A DNA stretch of 64,000 bases. Source: Gemmatimonadaceae bacterium (GTDB lineage: Bacteria; Gemmatimonadota; Gemmatimonadetes; Gemmatimonadales; Gemmatimonadaceae). Under the pieces are notes generated by a model. That model was not told the DNA's origin, did no database searches, and was given only the letters and a program-made list of their open reading frames with translations. Made by a program: the position numbers and the translations under genes. This document shows positions 18,358-27,645 of the stretch, piece after piece (the first letter of the stretch is position 1; each line of letters starts with the position of its first letter). The stretch is taken from positions 1-64,000 of the forward strand of contig JAICWO010000007.1 of assembly GCA_025934775.1 (NCBI GenBank), written 5' to 3'.

Positions 18358-19622
18358 GCCGTCGCACCATCGGCCGCCAGGTGTCGCTCGAGGGAATCGG
18401 GTTGCACCTGGGCGCCGCATGCCGTTTGACCTTTCTCCCCGCGCCGAGCGGCACGGGGATCGTCTTCCGTCGCTCCGACTTGCCCGAGAGCCCGGCGATC
18501 CCGGCGCTCGCCGCGCGCGCCGTGCTCACGGAGCGCCGGACGCAGTTGGGGAGCGACCCGGTGTCGGTGCACACCGTGGAGCACGTGCTCGCGGCGGTGG
18601 CCGGTGCGGGCATCGATGACGTCGAGATCGCGCTCGACGCCGCGGAGCCGCCGATCATGGATGGCAGCGCGGCGCCGTTCCTCCGCGCACTCGGCGAGGC
18701 CGGGGTCGTCGAACAACCGGGCGATGCGGCATACCTCACGCTGCGGCGTCCCGTGCGCCTCACTGACGGCGAATCGACCTACGAGGCATGTCCGGCGCCC
18801 GATCTCGAGCTGAACGTCACGATCGACTTTCCGCATCCGGCGATCGGGCGGCAGCACGGATGCTATCGGATCACACGCGACGGATTCGCGCGCGACCTCG
18901 CCGCCGCGCGGACGTTCGGCTTCGTCCACGAGGTGGAGGCGCTCCGCGCGAAGGGGTTGATCCAGGGCGCGTCGCTGGAGAATGCCGTGGTGCTGGACGA
19001 CCAGGGCGTGATCAACGCGCCGCTCCGGTGGCGCGACGAGTTCGTGCGCCACAAGGCGCTCGACTGTGTGGGAGATCTCGCGCTCGCTGGCGCGCGCGTG
19101 CGCGCGCGCGTGACGGCGGTCAAGCCGAGCCACCGCGGGACCGTGCTGTTCGTGCGGGCGTTGAACGAAGCCATCGCCAAGGAGACCACCGTGCTCGATA
19201 TCGACGAGATCATGAAGATCTTGCCACACCGCTACCCGTTTCTGCTCGTGGACCGGATCCTCGAGATCGAGGACGGCAAGCGGATCGTGGGGCTGAAGAA
19301 CGTGACGATCAACGAGCCGTTCTTTCAGGGGCATTTCCCGGGGCATCCGATCATGCCGGGCGTGCTGGTGATCGAGGCGATGGCCCAGGTCGGCGGCATG
19401 CTGCTGATGGGAGCCGTACCAAATCCCGAATCAAAAGTTGTATATTTCACTTCGCTCAACAATGTGAAGTGGCGCCGCCCGGTGAAGCCGGGCGACCAGC
19501 TCCGGTTCGAGCTCGAGCTGCTCCAGGTGCGCGGGACGATGTGCAAGATGTCGGGCGTCGCGAGGGTGGACGGCGAGGTCGTCGCCGAGGCCGAGATGGG
19601 CGCCATGGTGCGCGATCGATGA
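18354..19622 (+). CDS. lpxC-fabZ: Bifunctional LpxC deacetylase / FabZ dehydratase fusion
   Basis: Two enzymes are fused in 422 residues. LpxC (about 1-275) is the zinc deacetylase committing UDP-acyl-GlcNAc to lipid [13 protein letters not shown] starts at 73, and [14 protein letters not shown] at 233 carries further metal and catalytic residues. FabZ (about 283-422) is the 3-hydroxyacyl-ACP dehydratase: [12 protein letters not shown] starts near 290 and [11 protein letters not shown] near 328. There is no stop between them. Such a fusion is known in Bacteroidota and related phyla. It links the two enzymes that compete for 3-hydroxyacyl-ACP flow. Confidence 0.95.
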   Translation: MSRRTIGRQVSLEGIGLHLGAACRLTFLPAPSGTGIVFRRSDLPESPAIPALAARAVLTERRTQLGSDPVSVHTVEHVLAAVAGAGIDDVEIALDAAEPPIMDGSAAPFLRALGEAGVVEQPGDAAYLTLRRPVRLTDGESTYEACPAPDLELNVTIDFPHPAIGRQHGCYRITRDGFARDLAAARTFGFVHEVEALRAKGLIQGASLENAVVLDDQGVINAPLRWRDEFVRHKALDCVGDLALAGARVRARVTAVKPSHRGTVLFVRALNEAIAKETTVLDIDEIMKILPHRYPFLLVDRILEIEDGKRIVGLKNVTINEPFFQGHFPGHPIMPGVLVIEAMAQVGGMLLMGAVPNPESKVVYFTSLNNVKWRRPVKPGDQLRFELELLQVRGTMCKMSGVARVDGEVVAEAEMGAMVRDR

Positions 19623-20395
19623 GCGCCGTCATCCACCCGTCGGCCATCGTCCACGCGTCCGCGCAGATCGGCGACGACGTCGAGATCGGCCCGTTCGCGA
19701 TCGTCGGCGAGGACTGCGTCGTCGGCGACGGCTCGGTGATCGCCGCGCGCGCCACGCTCGAGCGCTACGTGACGATCGGCCGCGACGTCAAGATCGGCGT
19801 CGGCTCCGTGCTCGGCGGCGACCCGCAGGATCTCAAGTTCAAGGGCGAACGGACGACGGTCGAGATCGGCGACGGCACGACGATCCGCGAGTACAGTACG
19901 ATCAACCGCGGCACGTCGCAGTCGTTTCACACGACCGTGGGCAAGAATTGTTTCCTCATGTCGTACGTCCACCTGGCGCACGACTGTCACATCGGCGACG
20001 GCGTGATCATCTCGAACGGAACGCAGCTCGCCGGGCACGTCACGATCGACGAGAAGGCGATCCTGAGCGGGCTGGTCGCGGTGCACCAATTCGCGACCAT
20101 CGGCCGCTACTGCTTCATCGGCGGCTGCTCGCGGGTGGCCAAGGACGTGCCGCCGTACGTGAAGGCGGTCGGCAATCCGATCAAACTGTACGGCCTCAAC
20201 TCCGTTGGGCTCGAGCGCAACGGCTTTCCGGACGACGTGCGCCGCGAGTTGAAGCGCGCGTACAAGCTGTTCTTCAAGTCGGAGCTCAATCTCTCCCAGG
20301 CGCGCGAGCGAGCGCTCGCCGAGCTGCAGCCGTTCTCCGAAATTCAGGAATTCCTCGCGTTCTTCGACCGCAGCGATCGCGGCTCGGTGGTCTGA
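19619..20395 (+). CDS. lpxA: UDP-N-acetylglucosamine acyltransferase LpxA
   Basis: LpxA performs the first lipid A step, O-acylation of UDP-GlcNAc. The 258-residue product is a left-handed beta-helix protein starting [17 protein letters not shown]. It has GGDPQDLKFKGE, the catalytic-histidine region YVHLAHDCHIGDGVI, and the C-terminal GNPIKLYGLNSVGLER segment. ATG 19619 is set by its 4-base overlap with lpxC-fabZ; a longer frame upstream is a shadow. It abuts the oxidoreductase gene with no gap. Confidence 0.96.
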   Translation: MSAVIHPSAIVHASAQIGDDVEIGPFAIVGEDCVVGDGSVIAARATLERYVTIGRDVKIGVGSVLGGDPQDLKFKGERTTVEIGDGTTIREYSTINRGTSQSFHTTVGKNCFLMSYVHLAHDCHIGDGVIISNGTQLAGHVTIDEKAILSGLVAVHQFATIGRYCFIGGCSRVAKDVPPYVKAVGNPIKLYGLNSVGLERNGFPDDVRRELKRAYKLFFKSELNLSQARERALAELQPFSEIQEFLAFFDRSDRGSVV

Positions 20396-21406
20396 ATGAG
20401 CGTACGGATTGGCGTCGTCGGCGCGGGAGCGCTCGGGTATCACCACACGCGGATTCTGCGCGACGTGCCCGGCGCGGCGCTCGTCGGGTTTCACGACGCG
20501 AATCCCGAGCGCGCCGACAAGGTGAGCGCGGAGCTCGAGGTCTCGTCGTTCGCCTCGCTCGAGTCGCTGCTCGATTCCGTCGATGCGGTCAGCATCGCCG
20601 TGCCGACGCCCGCGCACCACCGCGTTGCCTCGCCCGCGCTCGAGCGCGGCCTGCACGTGCTGCTCGAGAAGCCGATCGCCGTCACGCTCGAGGAGGCCGA
20701 CGACCTGCTCGCGATCGCGAAGCGTACGGGCGCCGTGCTGCAGATTGGCCACGTGGAGCGGTTCAACCGCGCCGTGCGCGCCGCGCTGCCGTACGTGGAC
20801 CGTCCGCGATTCATCGAGAGCGACCGGCTCGCGCCATTCAATCCACGCGGCTCCGATGTGGCCGTCGTGCTCGATCTGATGATTCACGACATCGACCTCG
20901 TGCGGACGTTCGTCGGCGGGCGGATCGGCTCCGTTGCGGCGGTTGGCGTCCCGGTGCTCACGCCGTTCGTCGACATCGCGAACGCACGCATCGCGTTCGA
21001 GGCGGGCGCGGTCGCGAACATCACGGCGAGCCGCGTCTCGCGCGAACGCATGCGCAAGCTGCGCATCTTTCAACAGAGCGGCTATCTCTCGCTCGATCTC
21101 GGCGCGGGCACGGGCGAGTTCTACCGGTTGCAGAAGGATCTGGACATCGCCGCGTTCGTGCAGCAGGCGCAGGGTGCGCAGGCGCTCGAGTCGTTCGTCG
21201 AACGGATCGCGCTCGAGGCGCCGGAAGGCGAGCCGCTCCGGCTCGAGCTGGAGTCGTTCGTGCAGGCCGTCGCCGGCGAGATGCCGGTCACCGTCACGGG
21301 CGAGGACGGTCGGGAAGCGCTCGCGGTCGCGCTGACGATCGTGCACGACATCGACCGCTCGCTGACGCGAATGGCCGGACCGGCGCCGGCGGCCAGCGGT
21401 GCGTGA
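20396..21406 (+). CDS. Gfo/Idh/MocA-family oxidoreductase within the lipid A operon
   Basis: The 336-residue product has an N-terminal Rossmann fold (VGAGALGYHHTRIL at 8-21), the family motif LLEKPIAVTLEEAD, and a C-terminal Gfo/Idh/MocA domain (DLMIHDIDLVRTF). It lies exactly between lpxA and lpxB. In Acidithiobacillus ferrooxidans a related protein, GnnA, occupies this place and oxidises UDP-GlcNAc to make a 2,3-diamino sugar for lipid A, with aminotransferase GnnB. No gnnB is adjacent here, so a GnnA role is possible but unproven. The gene overlaps lpxB by 8 bases. Confidence 0.85.
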   Translation: MSVRIGVVGAGALGYHHTRILRDVPGAALVGFHDANPERADKVSAELEVSSFASLESLLDSVDAVSIAVPTPAHHRVASPALERGLHVLLEKPIAVTLEEADDLLAIAKRTGAVLQIGHVERFNRAVRAALPYVDRPRFIESDRLAPFNPRGSDVAVVLDLMIHDIDLVRTFVGGRIGSVAAVGVPVLTPFVDIANARIAFEAGAVANITASRVSRERMRKLRIFQQSGYLSLDLGAGTGEFYRLQKDLDIAAFVQQAQGAQALESFVERIALEAPEGEPLRLELESFVQAVAGEMPVTVTGEDGREALAVALTIVHDIDRSLTRMAGPAPAASGA

Positions 21407-22544
21407 CATCCTCATCGTCGCCGGCGAGGTGTCCGGCGACCTCCACGCCGCGGGTGTGGCGCACGAGCTCGCGCGCCGAGGCGCGCCCTATCGCCTGATC
21501 GGCATCGGCGGCGAGGAGATGCGCGGGGCGGGCGTCCAGCTCATCGAGCATGTCGAGAAGCTCGCGGTCATGGGCTTCGTCGAGGTGCTGAAGCACGTGC
21601 CCAAACATTGGTTGTTGCTCCGCGATCTGCAGCAGCGCATTCGAAGCGGCCGTGTCGCGCTCGTGATACTCATCGACTACCCGACGTTCAACATGAAGGT
21701 CGCTGAGGCGGCGACCGCGGCAGGTGTGCCGGTACTGTATTACATCACGCCGCAGGTCTGGGCGTGGGGATCCGACCGCTTGGAGCGTCTGGCGCGCACG
21801 GTCACGAGCGCGGCGGTGATTCTGCCGTTCGAGGAGAAGCTGCTGCGCGAGCATCACGTGAACGCCACGTTCGTGGGCCACCCGCTGCTCGATCGCCTCG
21901 CGCGGCTGCCCGACCGCGCCGAAGCCCGTTCGGCGCTGGGGTTTGCGCCCGACGACCGCGTGCTCGCGCTCTTTCCCGGCAGTCGGGAGCAGGAGATCGC
22001 GCGCCACCTGGACATTTTTGTCGCGGCCGCGCGAACGCTGCAGCGGCGCGATCCGTCGCTGAAGGTCGTCGTGAGCGTCGCGCCGCACGTGATTCTCGAC
22101 GAGGCGCGCTGCCCGTTTCCGATGGTCCACTCGGCGTCCTTCACCGTGTTTCGCGCCGCGGATGCCGCGCTGTGCAAGAGCGGCACGACCACGCTCGAAG
22201 CGGCCGTGGCCGGCTGCCCGCTCGTCGTGGCCTACCGCACGAGCCCGTTGACGTACGCCGCGGCGCGTCGGTTGGTAAAGATTCCTCATATCGGTTTGGT
22301 AAACGTCGTCGCCGGCCGCGAGATCGCACCGGAGCTCGTGCAGGACGCGCTCACCCCGCTCGCCGCGGCCGAACGACTCGAGCCGCTGCTCGATCCGTCC
22401 AGCGACACGCGGCGCGCGATGGTCGACGCTCTCGATGCCGTCCGCGCATCGCTGGGAACGCAGGGTGCCGCGTCGCGCGTGGCGGAGATGGCATTGACGC
22501 TCGCCGGGCGGAGCAGCGGGGCGGAGGACGCCGATGCCCGATGA
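21399..22544 (+). CDS. lpxB: Lipid-A-disaccharide synthase LpxB
   Basis: LpxB (GT19) joins UDP-2,3-diacylglucosamine and lipid X to form the tetraacyl disaccharide. The 381-residue product starts ILIVAGEVSGDLHAAGVA. It shows the family motifs YYITPQVWAWG, FPGSREQEI and CKSGTTTLEAA. GTG 21399 overlaps the oxidoreductase by 8 bases, and the 3' end overlaps the DUF374 gene by 11 bases. Its substrate lipid X must come from LpxH or LpxI, neither of which is in this window. Confidence 0.95.
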   Translation: MRDILIVAGEVSGDLHAAGVAHELARRGAPYRLIGIGGEEMRGAGVQLIEHVEKLAVMGFVEVLKHVPKHWLLLRDLQQRIRSGRVALVILIDYPTFNMKVAEAATAAGVPVLYYITPQVWAWGSDRLERLARTVTSAAVILPFEEKLLREHHVNATFVGHPLLDRLARLPDRAEARSALGFAPDDRVLALFPGSREQEIARHLDIFVAAARTLQRRDPSLKVVVSVAPHVILDEARCPFPMVHSASFTVFRAADAALCKSGTTTLEAAVAGCPLVVAYRTSPLTYAAARRLVKIPHIGLVNVVAGREIAPELVQDALTPLAAAERLEPLLDPSSDTRRAMVDALDAVRASLGTQGAASRVAEMALTLAGRSSGAEDADAR

Positions 22545-23178
22545 TCGGCGGGGGCAGCGGCGCATCGCGTGGGCCGCGCGACTCGGCGCGCTCTTCGTGC
22601 GCGCGATCGGCGCCACGTGGCGCTTTCACGTGACGCACGACGCGGAGGTGAAACGCCTCCGCGACGAAGGGCCGGTCATCTTCGCGTTGTGGCACGGTGA
22701 ACTGCTGCCGCTCCTCTACTATCATCGCGGGCAGGGCGTGGCCATTCTCGTGAGCGAGCATGCCGACGGCGAAATCATCGCGCGTATCGCGCAGCGGCTG
22801 GGATACTCCACGGTGCGCGGCTCGACGTCGCGCGGCGCGGCGCGCGCGCTCCTCGGTCTGGCGCGCGTGCTCGAGGATGGAGGCGATGTCGCGGTCACGC
22901 CCGACGGACCCCGCGGTCCGGCGAAGTCGTTCGCCGCGGGTGCGCTCGTTGTCGCGCATCGCTCCGGCGCGCCGGTGATCTGCGCGTCGGCGTCGGTGAG
23001 CCGAGCGTGGCGGCTCGGGAGTTGGGACCGGTTTCTCATCCCCAAGCCGTTCGCGCGCGTGCGCGTCGCGTACGCCGACCCGCTCCTCGTCGATGGCGCC
23101 ACGCCGCGCGACGCGGAAGCGTTCGTGGATCGCGCGAAAGCGTCGATGGCGGCCGCCGAGGAGCGCGCGCGTGGGTGA
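22534..23178 (+). CDS. DUF374 acyltransferase-like protein
   Basis: The 214-residue product is a DUF374/lysophospholipid-acyltransferase-like protein: FALWHGELLPLLYY near 50, the STSRGAARALLGL segment, and VTPDGPRGPAKSF near 126. The usual HX4(D/E) acyltransferase motif is not intact: the histidine in WHGELLP lacks the acidic residue five places on. Some DUF374 proteins (for example epsilonproteobacterial LpxJ) act as late lipid A acyltransferases. Placement between lpxB and lpxK supports a lipid A acylation role here, but this is inference. Confidence 0.82.
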   Translation: MPDDRRGQRRIAWAARLGALFVRAIGATWRFHVTHDAEVKRLRDEGPVIFALWHGELLPLLYYHRGQGVAILVSEHADGEIIARIAQRLGYSTVRGSTSRGAARALLGLARVLEDGGDVAVTPDGPRGPAKSFAAGALVVAHRSGAPVICASASVSRAWRLGSWDRFLIPKPFARVRVAYADPLLVDGATPRDAEAFVDRAKASMAAAEERARG

Positions 23179-24220
23179 GCGTCAGTTCGTCGAGAGCGTC
23201 TGGTACGGCGACGACCGGCTCTCCCGAACCCTGCGGGCGGCGCTTCGCCCGCTCGAGGGGATCTTTCGCGCGGCGGTTGGCACGCGCGGGATGTTGTACG
23301 ACACCGGCTGGCTGCGCACGTCGCCGACGGCGATTCCGGCGATCAGTATCGGGAACGTCACCGTGGGCGGCACCGGGAAGACCCCGATCGCCGCCTGGGT
23401 CGCGCGCGAGCTGGCGGCGCGCGGCGCGCGGCCGGCGATCGTGCTGCGCGGCTACGGCGACGACGAGCCGCTTGTTCATAGTTTGCTCAACCCTGCGGTT
23501 CCCGTCGTCACGGGCGCGGATCGCGTGCAGGCGATCGAGACCGCCGCGGCGCGTGGCGCGACCGTCGCCGTGCTCGATGACGCGTTTCAGCACCGCCGCG
23601 CGCGCCGAGCCGCGGACATCGTGCTCGTGAGCGCCGATCGCTGGCGCGGGGAGGCCCACCTGCTGCCCGCGGGGCCATTCCGCGAGCCGCTCGGCGCGCT
23701 CCGTCGCGCGACGATGATCATCGTCACCCGCAAAACGGCGAGCGACGCGGTCGTCGACGCGGTGCACGCCGCCATCGCGCGGGTGGCGCCCGGTGTGCCG
23801 CGCGTCGGCGTGCGCCTCGCGCTCGAGCAGCTCGTGCGCGCCGACGACGCGTCGCAGGTACGCCCGCTGTCGGCCCTCGCCGGCGCGTCGGTGGCGGCGG
23901 TGCTCTCGATCGCCGATCCCCGTTCGTTCGTACGACAATTGGAATCGACGGGCGCGCGCGTTCGTCCCGTGATCTTCCCGGATCATCATCACTTCAGCGC
24001 CGCTGACGTCAGTCGGGTGGTGCGCAGCCTGACGGCCGGCGAGTGGCCCGTGTGCACCCTGAAAGACGCGGTCAAGCTTGCGCCGGAATGGCCTCGCCTT
24101 GCTCCGCCATTGTGGTATGTTTCTCAGCAGGTGATGGTGGAGCGCGGAGTCGGCGGACTCGAGCGGCTGCTCGACGACGTCATGCGCATGCGCTCCGGAA
24201 CGCCTCCCACAGCCGGCTGA
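23171..24220 (+). CDS. lpxK: Tetraacyldisaccharide 4'-kinase LpxK
   Basis: LpxK phosphorylates the 4' position of the lipid A disaccharide at the inner membrane. The product has 349 residues. An LpxK-type P-loop lies in [14 protein letters not shown] (59-72), followed by the [10 protein letters not shown] motif and HHHFSAAD near the centre. GTG 23171, overlapping the DUF374 gene by 8 bases, is preferred. A longer frame upstream to 23093 would add Arg-rich sequence with no family similarity. It is the last gene of the lipid A block. Confidence 0.93.
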   Translation: MGERQFVESVWYGDDRLSRTLRAALRPLEGIFRAAVGTRGMLYDTGWLRTSPTAIPAISIGNVTVGGTGKTPIAAWVARELAARGARPAIVLRGYGDDEPLVHSLLNPAVPVVTGADRVQAIETAAARGATVAVLDDAFQHRRARRAADIVLVSADRWRGEAHLLPAGPFREPLGALRRATMIIVTRKTASDAVVDAVHAAIARVAPGVPRVGVRLALEQLVRADDASQVRPLSALAGASVAAVLSIADPRSFVRQLESTGARVRPVIFPDHHHFSAADVSRVVRSLTAGEWPVCTLKDAVKLAPEWPRLAPPLWYVSQQVMVERGVGGLERLLDDVMRMRSGTPPTAG

Positions 24221-24242
24221 TGCCGGCCCGCATCGCTTCCCC

Positions 24243-25550
24243 ATGGCTACCGACCTCAGACTCCCCACCGATAGAATCGTACGCCCGGACAAGGATCGTT
24301 TTCTCGACGAAGAGAACCCGTTCGAAGCGATGATGTCGCGCTTTGATCGCGCCGCGGAACTACTCGACCTCGAGCCGGGACTGTACAAGGTGCTCCGGCA
24401 CCCCGAGAAGCAAATCACCGTGTCGATTCCGGTGATGATGGACAATGGCGAAGTCGAAGTGTTCATCGGCCACCGCGTGCTCTACAACACGTCGCGCGGA
24501 CCGGCCAAAGGCGGCATTCGATTCGACATGAACGTGTCGATCGAAGAAGTGAAAGCGCTCGCCGCGTGGATGACCTGGAAGTGCGCGGTGGTCAACCTGC
24601 CGTTCGGCGGCGCGAAAGGCGGCGTCGTCTGCGATCCGCTGAAGATGAGCGCGGGCGAGCTGGAGCGGCTCACGCGCCGCTACACCGCGGGAATCATCGC
24701 GACGCTCGGCCCCGACTCCGACGTGCCGGCGCCCGACGTCAACACGAACGAGCGCGTCATGGCCTGGGTGATGGACACCTACTCGATGCGCATGGGCCAC
24801 ACCGTCACCGCGGTCGTCACGGGCAAGCCGATCGAGATGGGCGGCTCGCTCGGCCGGCGCGAAGCGACGGGCCGCGGATGCATGATCGTGACGAAGGAAG
24901 CGCTCAAGCACCTGGGCATGTCGACGCAGGGCACCACCGTCGCCGTGCAGGGCTTCGGGAACGTCGGCTCGGTCGCGGCGCAGCTGCTGTCGCGCGAGGG
25001 ATGCAAGATCGTGGCGATCAGCGATCGCACCGGCGGCTACTACAACAAGAACGGCGTCGACATCGACGCGGCCATCAAACACGTCCAGCGCGTGCGCTCG
25101 CTCGAGGGCTTCACCGGCGGTGATCAGATCTCGAATGAGGAATTACTCGAGTCGCCGGTCGACGTGCTCCTGCCCGCGGCGCTCGAGAACGTGATCACGA
25201 GCAAGAACGCGGGAAAGATCAAGGCCAAGATGATCTGCGAGGGCGCCAACGGTCCGACGAGCGCCGGCGCGGATTCCATCCTCGACGAGAAGGGGATCTT
25301 CGTGGTTCCCGACATCCTCGCGAACGCGGGCGGCGTGACCGTCTCGTACTTCGAGTGGGTCCAGGACCGCGGCGGCTACTTCTGGACCGAAGAGACGGTC
25401 AACAACCGCCTGACCGAGATCATGTGCAACAGCTTCGCGGCGGTGCTCCAGCTCGCGAAGCAGCACAAGGTGAACATGCGCACCGCGGCGTACATGCTGT
25501 CGATCAGCCGCGTCGCGACGGTGCATCGGCTGCGCGGCATCTACGCGTAG
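24243..25550 (+). CDS. gdhA: Glutamate dehydrogenase
   Basis: This enzyme interconverts glutamate and 2-oxoglutarate with ammonium. The 435-residue product has the catalytic-lysine region [25 protein letters not shown], the catalytic aspartate in PAPDVNT, and the Rossmann motif [11 protein letters not shown]. It ends with a hydrophobic [13 protein letters not shown] tail typical of GdhA/RocG enzymes. Short gaps (22 and 18 bases) on either side suggest readthrough from lpxK to rlmH. NAD or NADP preference cannot be read by eye. Confidence 0.96.
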   Translation: MATDLRLPTDRIVRPDKDRFLDEENPFEAMMSRFDRAAELLDLEPGLYKVLRHPEKQITVSIPVMMDNGEVEVFIGHRVLYNTSRGPAKGGIRFDMNVSIEEVKALAAWMTWKCAVVNLPFGGAKGGVVCDPLKMSAGELERLTRRYTAGIIATLGPDSDVPAPDVNTNERVMAWVMDTYSMRMGHTVTAVVTGKPIEMGGSLGRREATGRGCMIVTKEALKHLGMSTQGTTVAVQGFGNVGSVAAQLLSREGCKIVAISDRTGGYYNKNGVDIDAAIKHVQRVRSLEGFTGGDQISNEELLESPVDVLLPAALENVITSKNAGKIKAKMICEGANGPTSAGADSILDEKGIFVVPDILANAGGVTVSYFEWVQDRGGYFWTEETVNNRLTEIMCNSFAAVLQLAKQHKVNMRTAAYMLSISRVATVHRLRGIYA

Positions 25551-25568
25551 CACCGGCGCCGCCGACCG

Positions 25569-26033
25569 ATGCGCTTCGCGGTTGGCGTCGTCGGAAAGCC
25601 GCGTGATGTGCACCTTGGCGGCGCGATTCGCGAGTACGAGTTGCGGGCCATGCGATATTGGCCCCTGGAGGTTCACGAGGTCCGCGACGAACCAGGACGA
25701 TCGGGTTCCGCGGACCTCGTCCGTCAACGCGAAGGAGAACGGCTGCTTACAGTCATTCCATCAGGAGCGCAGGTCTGTGCATGCGATGTAAATGGCCGGG
25801 CGATGACGTCGGAGCAGTTCGCCCGCTGGCTGCAGGAGCTGAGGGAGCGGGCGCGCGATGTCGCCTTCGTGATCGGCGGCGCGTTCGGACTGGCCGATGC
25901 CGTGCGCGCGCGCGCGACATCCGTGCTGTCGCTGGCCCCGTGGACCTTGCCCCACGAGCTCGCGCGGCTGGTGCTGGCGGAGCAGCTGTATCGCGCGGGC
26001 ACCATCATCCGCGGCGAGCCGTACCACAAATAG
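25569..26033 (+). CDS. rlmH: 23S rRNA (pseudouridine1915-N3)-methyltransferase RlmH
   Basis: RlmH methylates pseudouridine 1915 in helix 69 of 23S rRNA, at the subunit interface. The 154-residue SPOUT enzyme ends with the diagnostic FVIGGAFGL and then LSLAPWTLPHELARLVLAEQ, YRAGTIIRGEPYHK. Length is normal. It has a 28-base gap to bshC. The start codon ATG 25569 follows gdhA by 18 bases. Confidence 0.94.
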   Translation: MRFAVGVVGKPRDVHLGGAIREYELRAMRYWPLEVHEVRDEPGRSGSADLVRQREGERLLTVIPSGAQVCACDVNGRAMTSEQFARWLQELRERARDVAFVIGGAFGLADAVRARATSVLSLAPWTLPHELARLVLAEQLYRAGTIIRGEPYHK

Positions 26034-26061
26034 CCGGTTCGGGAGCAGCGAGGGCCGCCGC

Positions 26062-27645
26062 GTGACCGGACCCGCGATCCTCACCGAGCCTCTAGGTGGA
26101 TCCGCACTGTCGCGCGCGGCGCGCGCGGGTGCGCTGCCGCAATGGTATCCCGACGTGCCGCGCGACGCGCGGAGCTGGGAACGTCACGCGCAGGACGTCC
26201 GTGCCTCCGTGCGCGGCGATTGGCTCGAGCAGCTCATGCCGGCGTTCCAGCCGAACGGTGCGGCGCGCGAGCGCCTGACCCGCGCCGGGGCGGGCAGTGG
26301 TCTCGTGATCACGACCGGCCAGCAGCCTGGATTGTTCGGCGGCCCGCTCATGACGTTCGTGAAGGCGCTCACCGCACGCGCGCTCGCCGACGAGCTCGAG
26401 TCGCTGATCGGCATTCCGGTGGCGCCCGTGTTCTGGGCCGCGACCGACGACGCCGACTTCGACGAAGCGTCCGTGGTCTCCGTCTCCGTCGACGGCGGCG
26501 CACTGGAGCTGCGCCTCGAGCGTCGCGCGCCGGCCGGCACACCCATGTCGCGCGTCGTCCTCGATCACGATCTCGATCCCCTCGTCGCGCGCCTGCGCGA
26601 GGCGTGCGGCTCGGCGGCGCATCACCCGTTCGTCGAGCTTGCGCAGCACGCATATCGCGACGGTGCGACCGTCGGCAGCGCGTACGTCGAGACGCTGCGC
26701 GGCGTACTCGAGCCGCTTGGCATCGCGGTGCTCGACGTCTCGCATCCCTGCGTCGAGGATGCGTCGTCGGAATTGCTGCGCCGAGCCGCGCGCCGCGCGG
26801 AGCACGTCGCAAACGCGATATCGGAGCGGAGCGCCGAGATCCGCGGCGCGGGTTTCGATCCGCAGGTCGAAGAGGTCGCGGGCCTGTCGATCGTGTTCCT
26901 CAATCAGAACGGCACGAAACGGCGGCTCTCGCTCAAAGAGGCCAGTCGACTCGGCGCGCTCGGCGCCGGAGAGTTTCTTTCGTCGACCGTGCTGCTGCGA
27001 CCGGTGCTCGAGCGTTCGCTGCTGCCGACGGCGGCGTACGTGGGCGGTCCGGGCGAAGTCGCGTACTTCGCACAGGTAAGCGCGGTCGCCGACGCGATCG
27101 GCGCACCGCGCCCGCTCGTCGTGCCCCGTTGGTCGACGACGATCATCGAGCCGCGCGTTCAGCGCCTGCTCGACGCGCTGCGTGTCGACCCCGGGTCGCT
27201 CGCCGACGTGCACGCGGTCGAGGGCAGACTCGCCCGGGAGCGTCTCTCGCCGGAAGCCGCGGCCGCGCTGAGCGCTCTTCGCGCCGCGACGGGCACGGAG
27301 ATCGCCAACCTGCGCCGCGTGGCGAACGATCTGCTTCCACAGCCCGTATTCGACGGCGCACAGCGTTCGATCGAACATCGACTCGACCGGCTCGAGCGCC
27401 GTTTGCTCGCGAGCGTCAAGCGACGCGAGACCGAGATCATGCGCCAGCTCTCGACGGCGCGCGGCGCGCTCTATCCGCATGGCACGCGACAGGAGCGCAA
27501 GCTCGCGTTCATTCCGTTTCTCGCTCGCTACGGCACACCGCTCGTGGACGAGATGCTGGACGCGGCGCGTGCGCATGCGCGCGAGGTGATCGGACGTGGG
27601 GCGGCGATGCCGGCCTCCGCGCGGTCGGCGCCGGCCGCGGTATGA
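26062..27645 (+). CDS. bshC: Putative cysteine ligase BshC (bacillithiol biosynthesis)
   Basis: BshC is thought to join cysteine to GlcN-malate to form bacillithiol. The 527-residue product has the family hallmarks: TTGQQPGLFGGPLMTFVKA near 84-102, PVFWAATDDADFDE, LLPTAAYVGGPGEVAYFAQ and the C-terminal YPHGTRQERKLAFIPFLARY. GTG 26062 is chosen because earlier codons of the frame lie inside rlmH. bshA and bshB are not in the window. Bacillithiol is best known in Firmicutes, Deinococcus and some Bacteroidota/Chlorobi, so this gene is informative. It overlaps murJ by 4 bases. Confidence 0.9.
   Translation: MTGPAILTEPLGGSALSRAARAGALPQWYPDVPRDARSWERHAQDVRASVRGDWLEQLMPAFQPNGAARERLTRAGAGSGLVITTGQQPGLFGGPLMTFVKALTARALADELESLIGIPVAPVFWAATDDADFDEASVVSVSVDGGALELRLERRAPAGTPMSRVVLDHDLDPLVARLREACGSAAHHPFVELAQHAYRDGATVGSAYVETLRGVLEPLGIAVLDVSHPCVEDASSELLRRAARRAEHVANAISERSAEIRGAGFDPQVEEVAGLSIVFLNQNGTKRRLSLKEASRLGALGAGEFLSSTVLLRPVLERSLLPTAAYVGGPGEVAYFAQVSAVADAIGAPRPLVVPRWSTTIIEPRVQRLLDALRVDPGSLADVHAVEGRLARERLSPEAAAALSALRAATGTEIANLRRVANDLLPQPVFDGAQRSIEHRLDRLERRLLASVKRRETEIMRQLSTARGALYPHGTRQERKLAFIPFLARYGTPLVDEMLDAARAHAREVIGRGAAMPASARSAPAAV

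Noticed and set aside
18788-20395. A 535-codon frame ending at the lpxA stop
   Set aside because: The first 277 codons are in a shadow frame of lpxC-fabZ. The LpxA product begins at ATG 19619.
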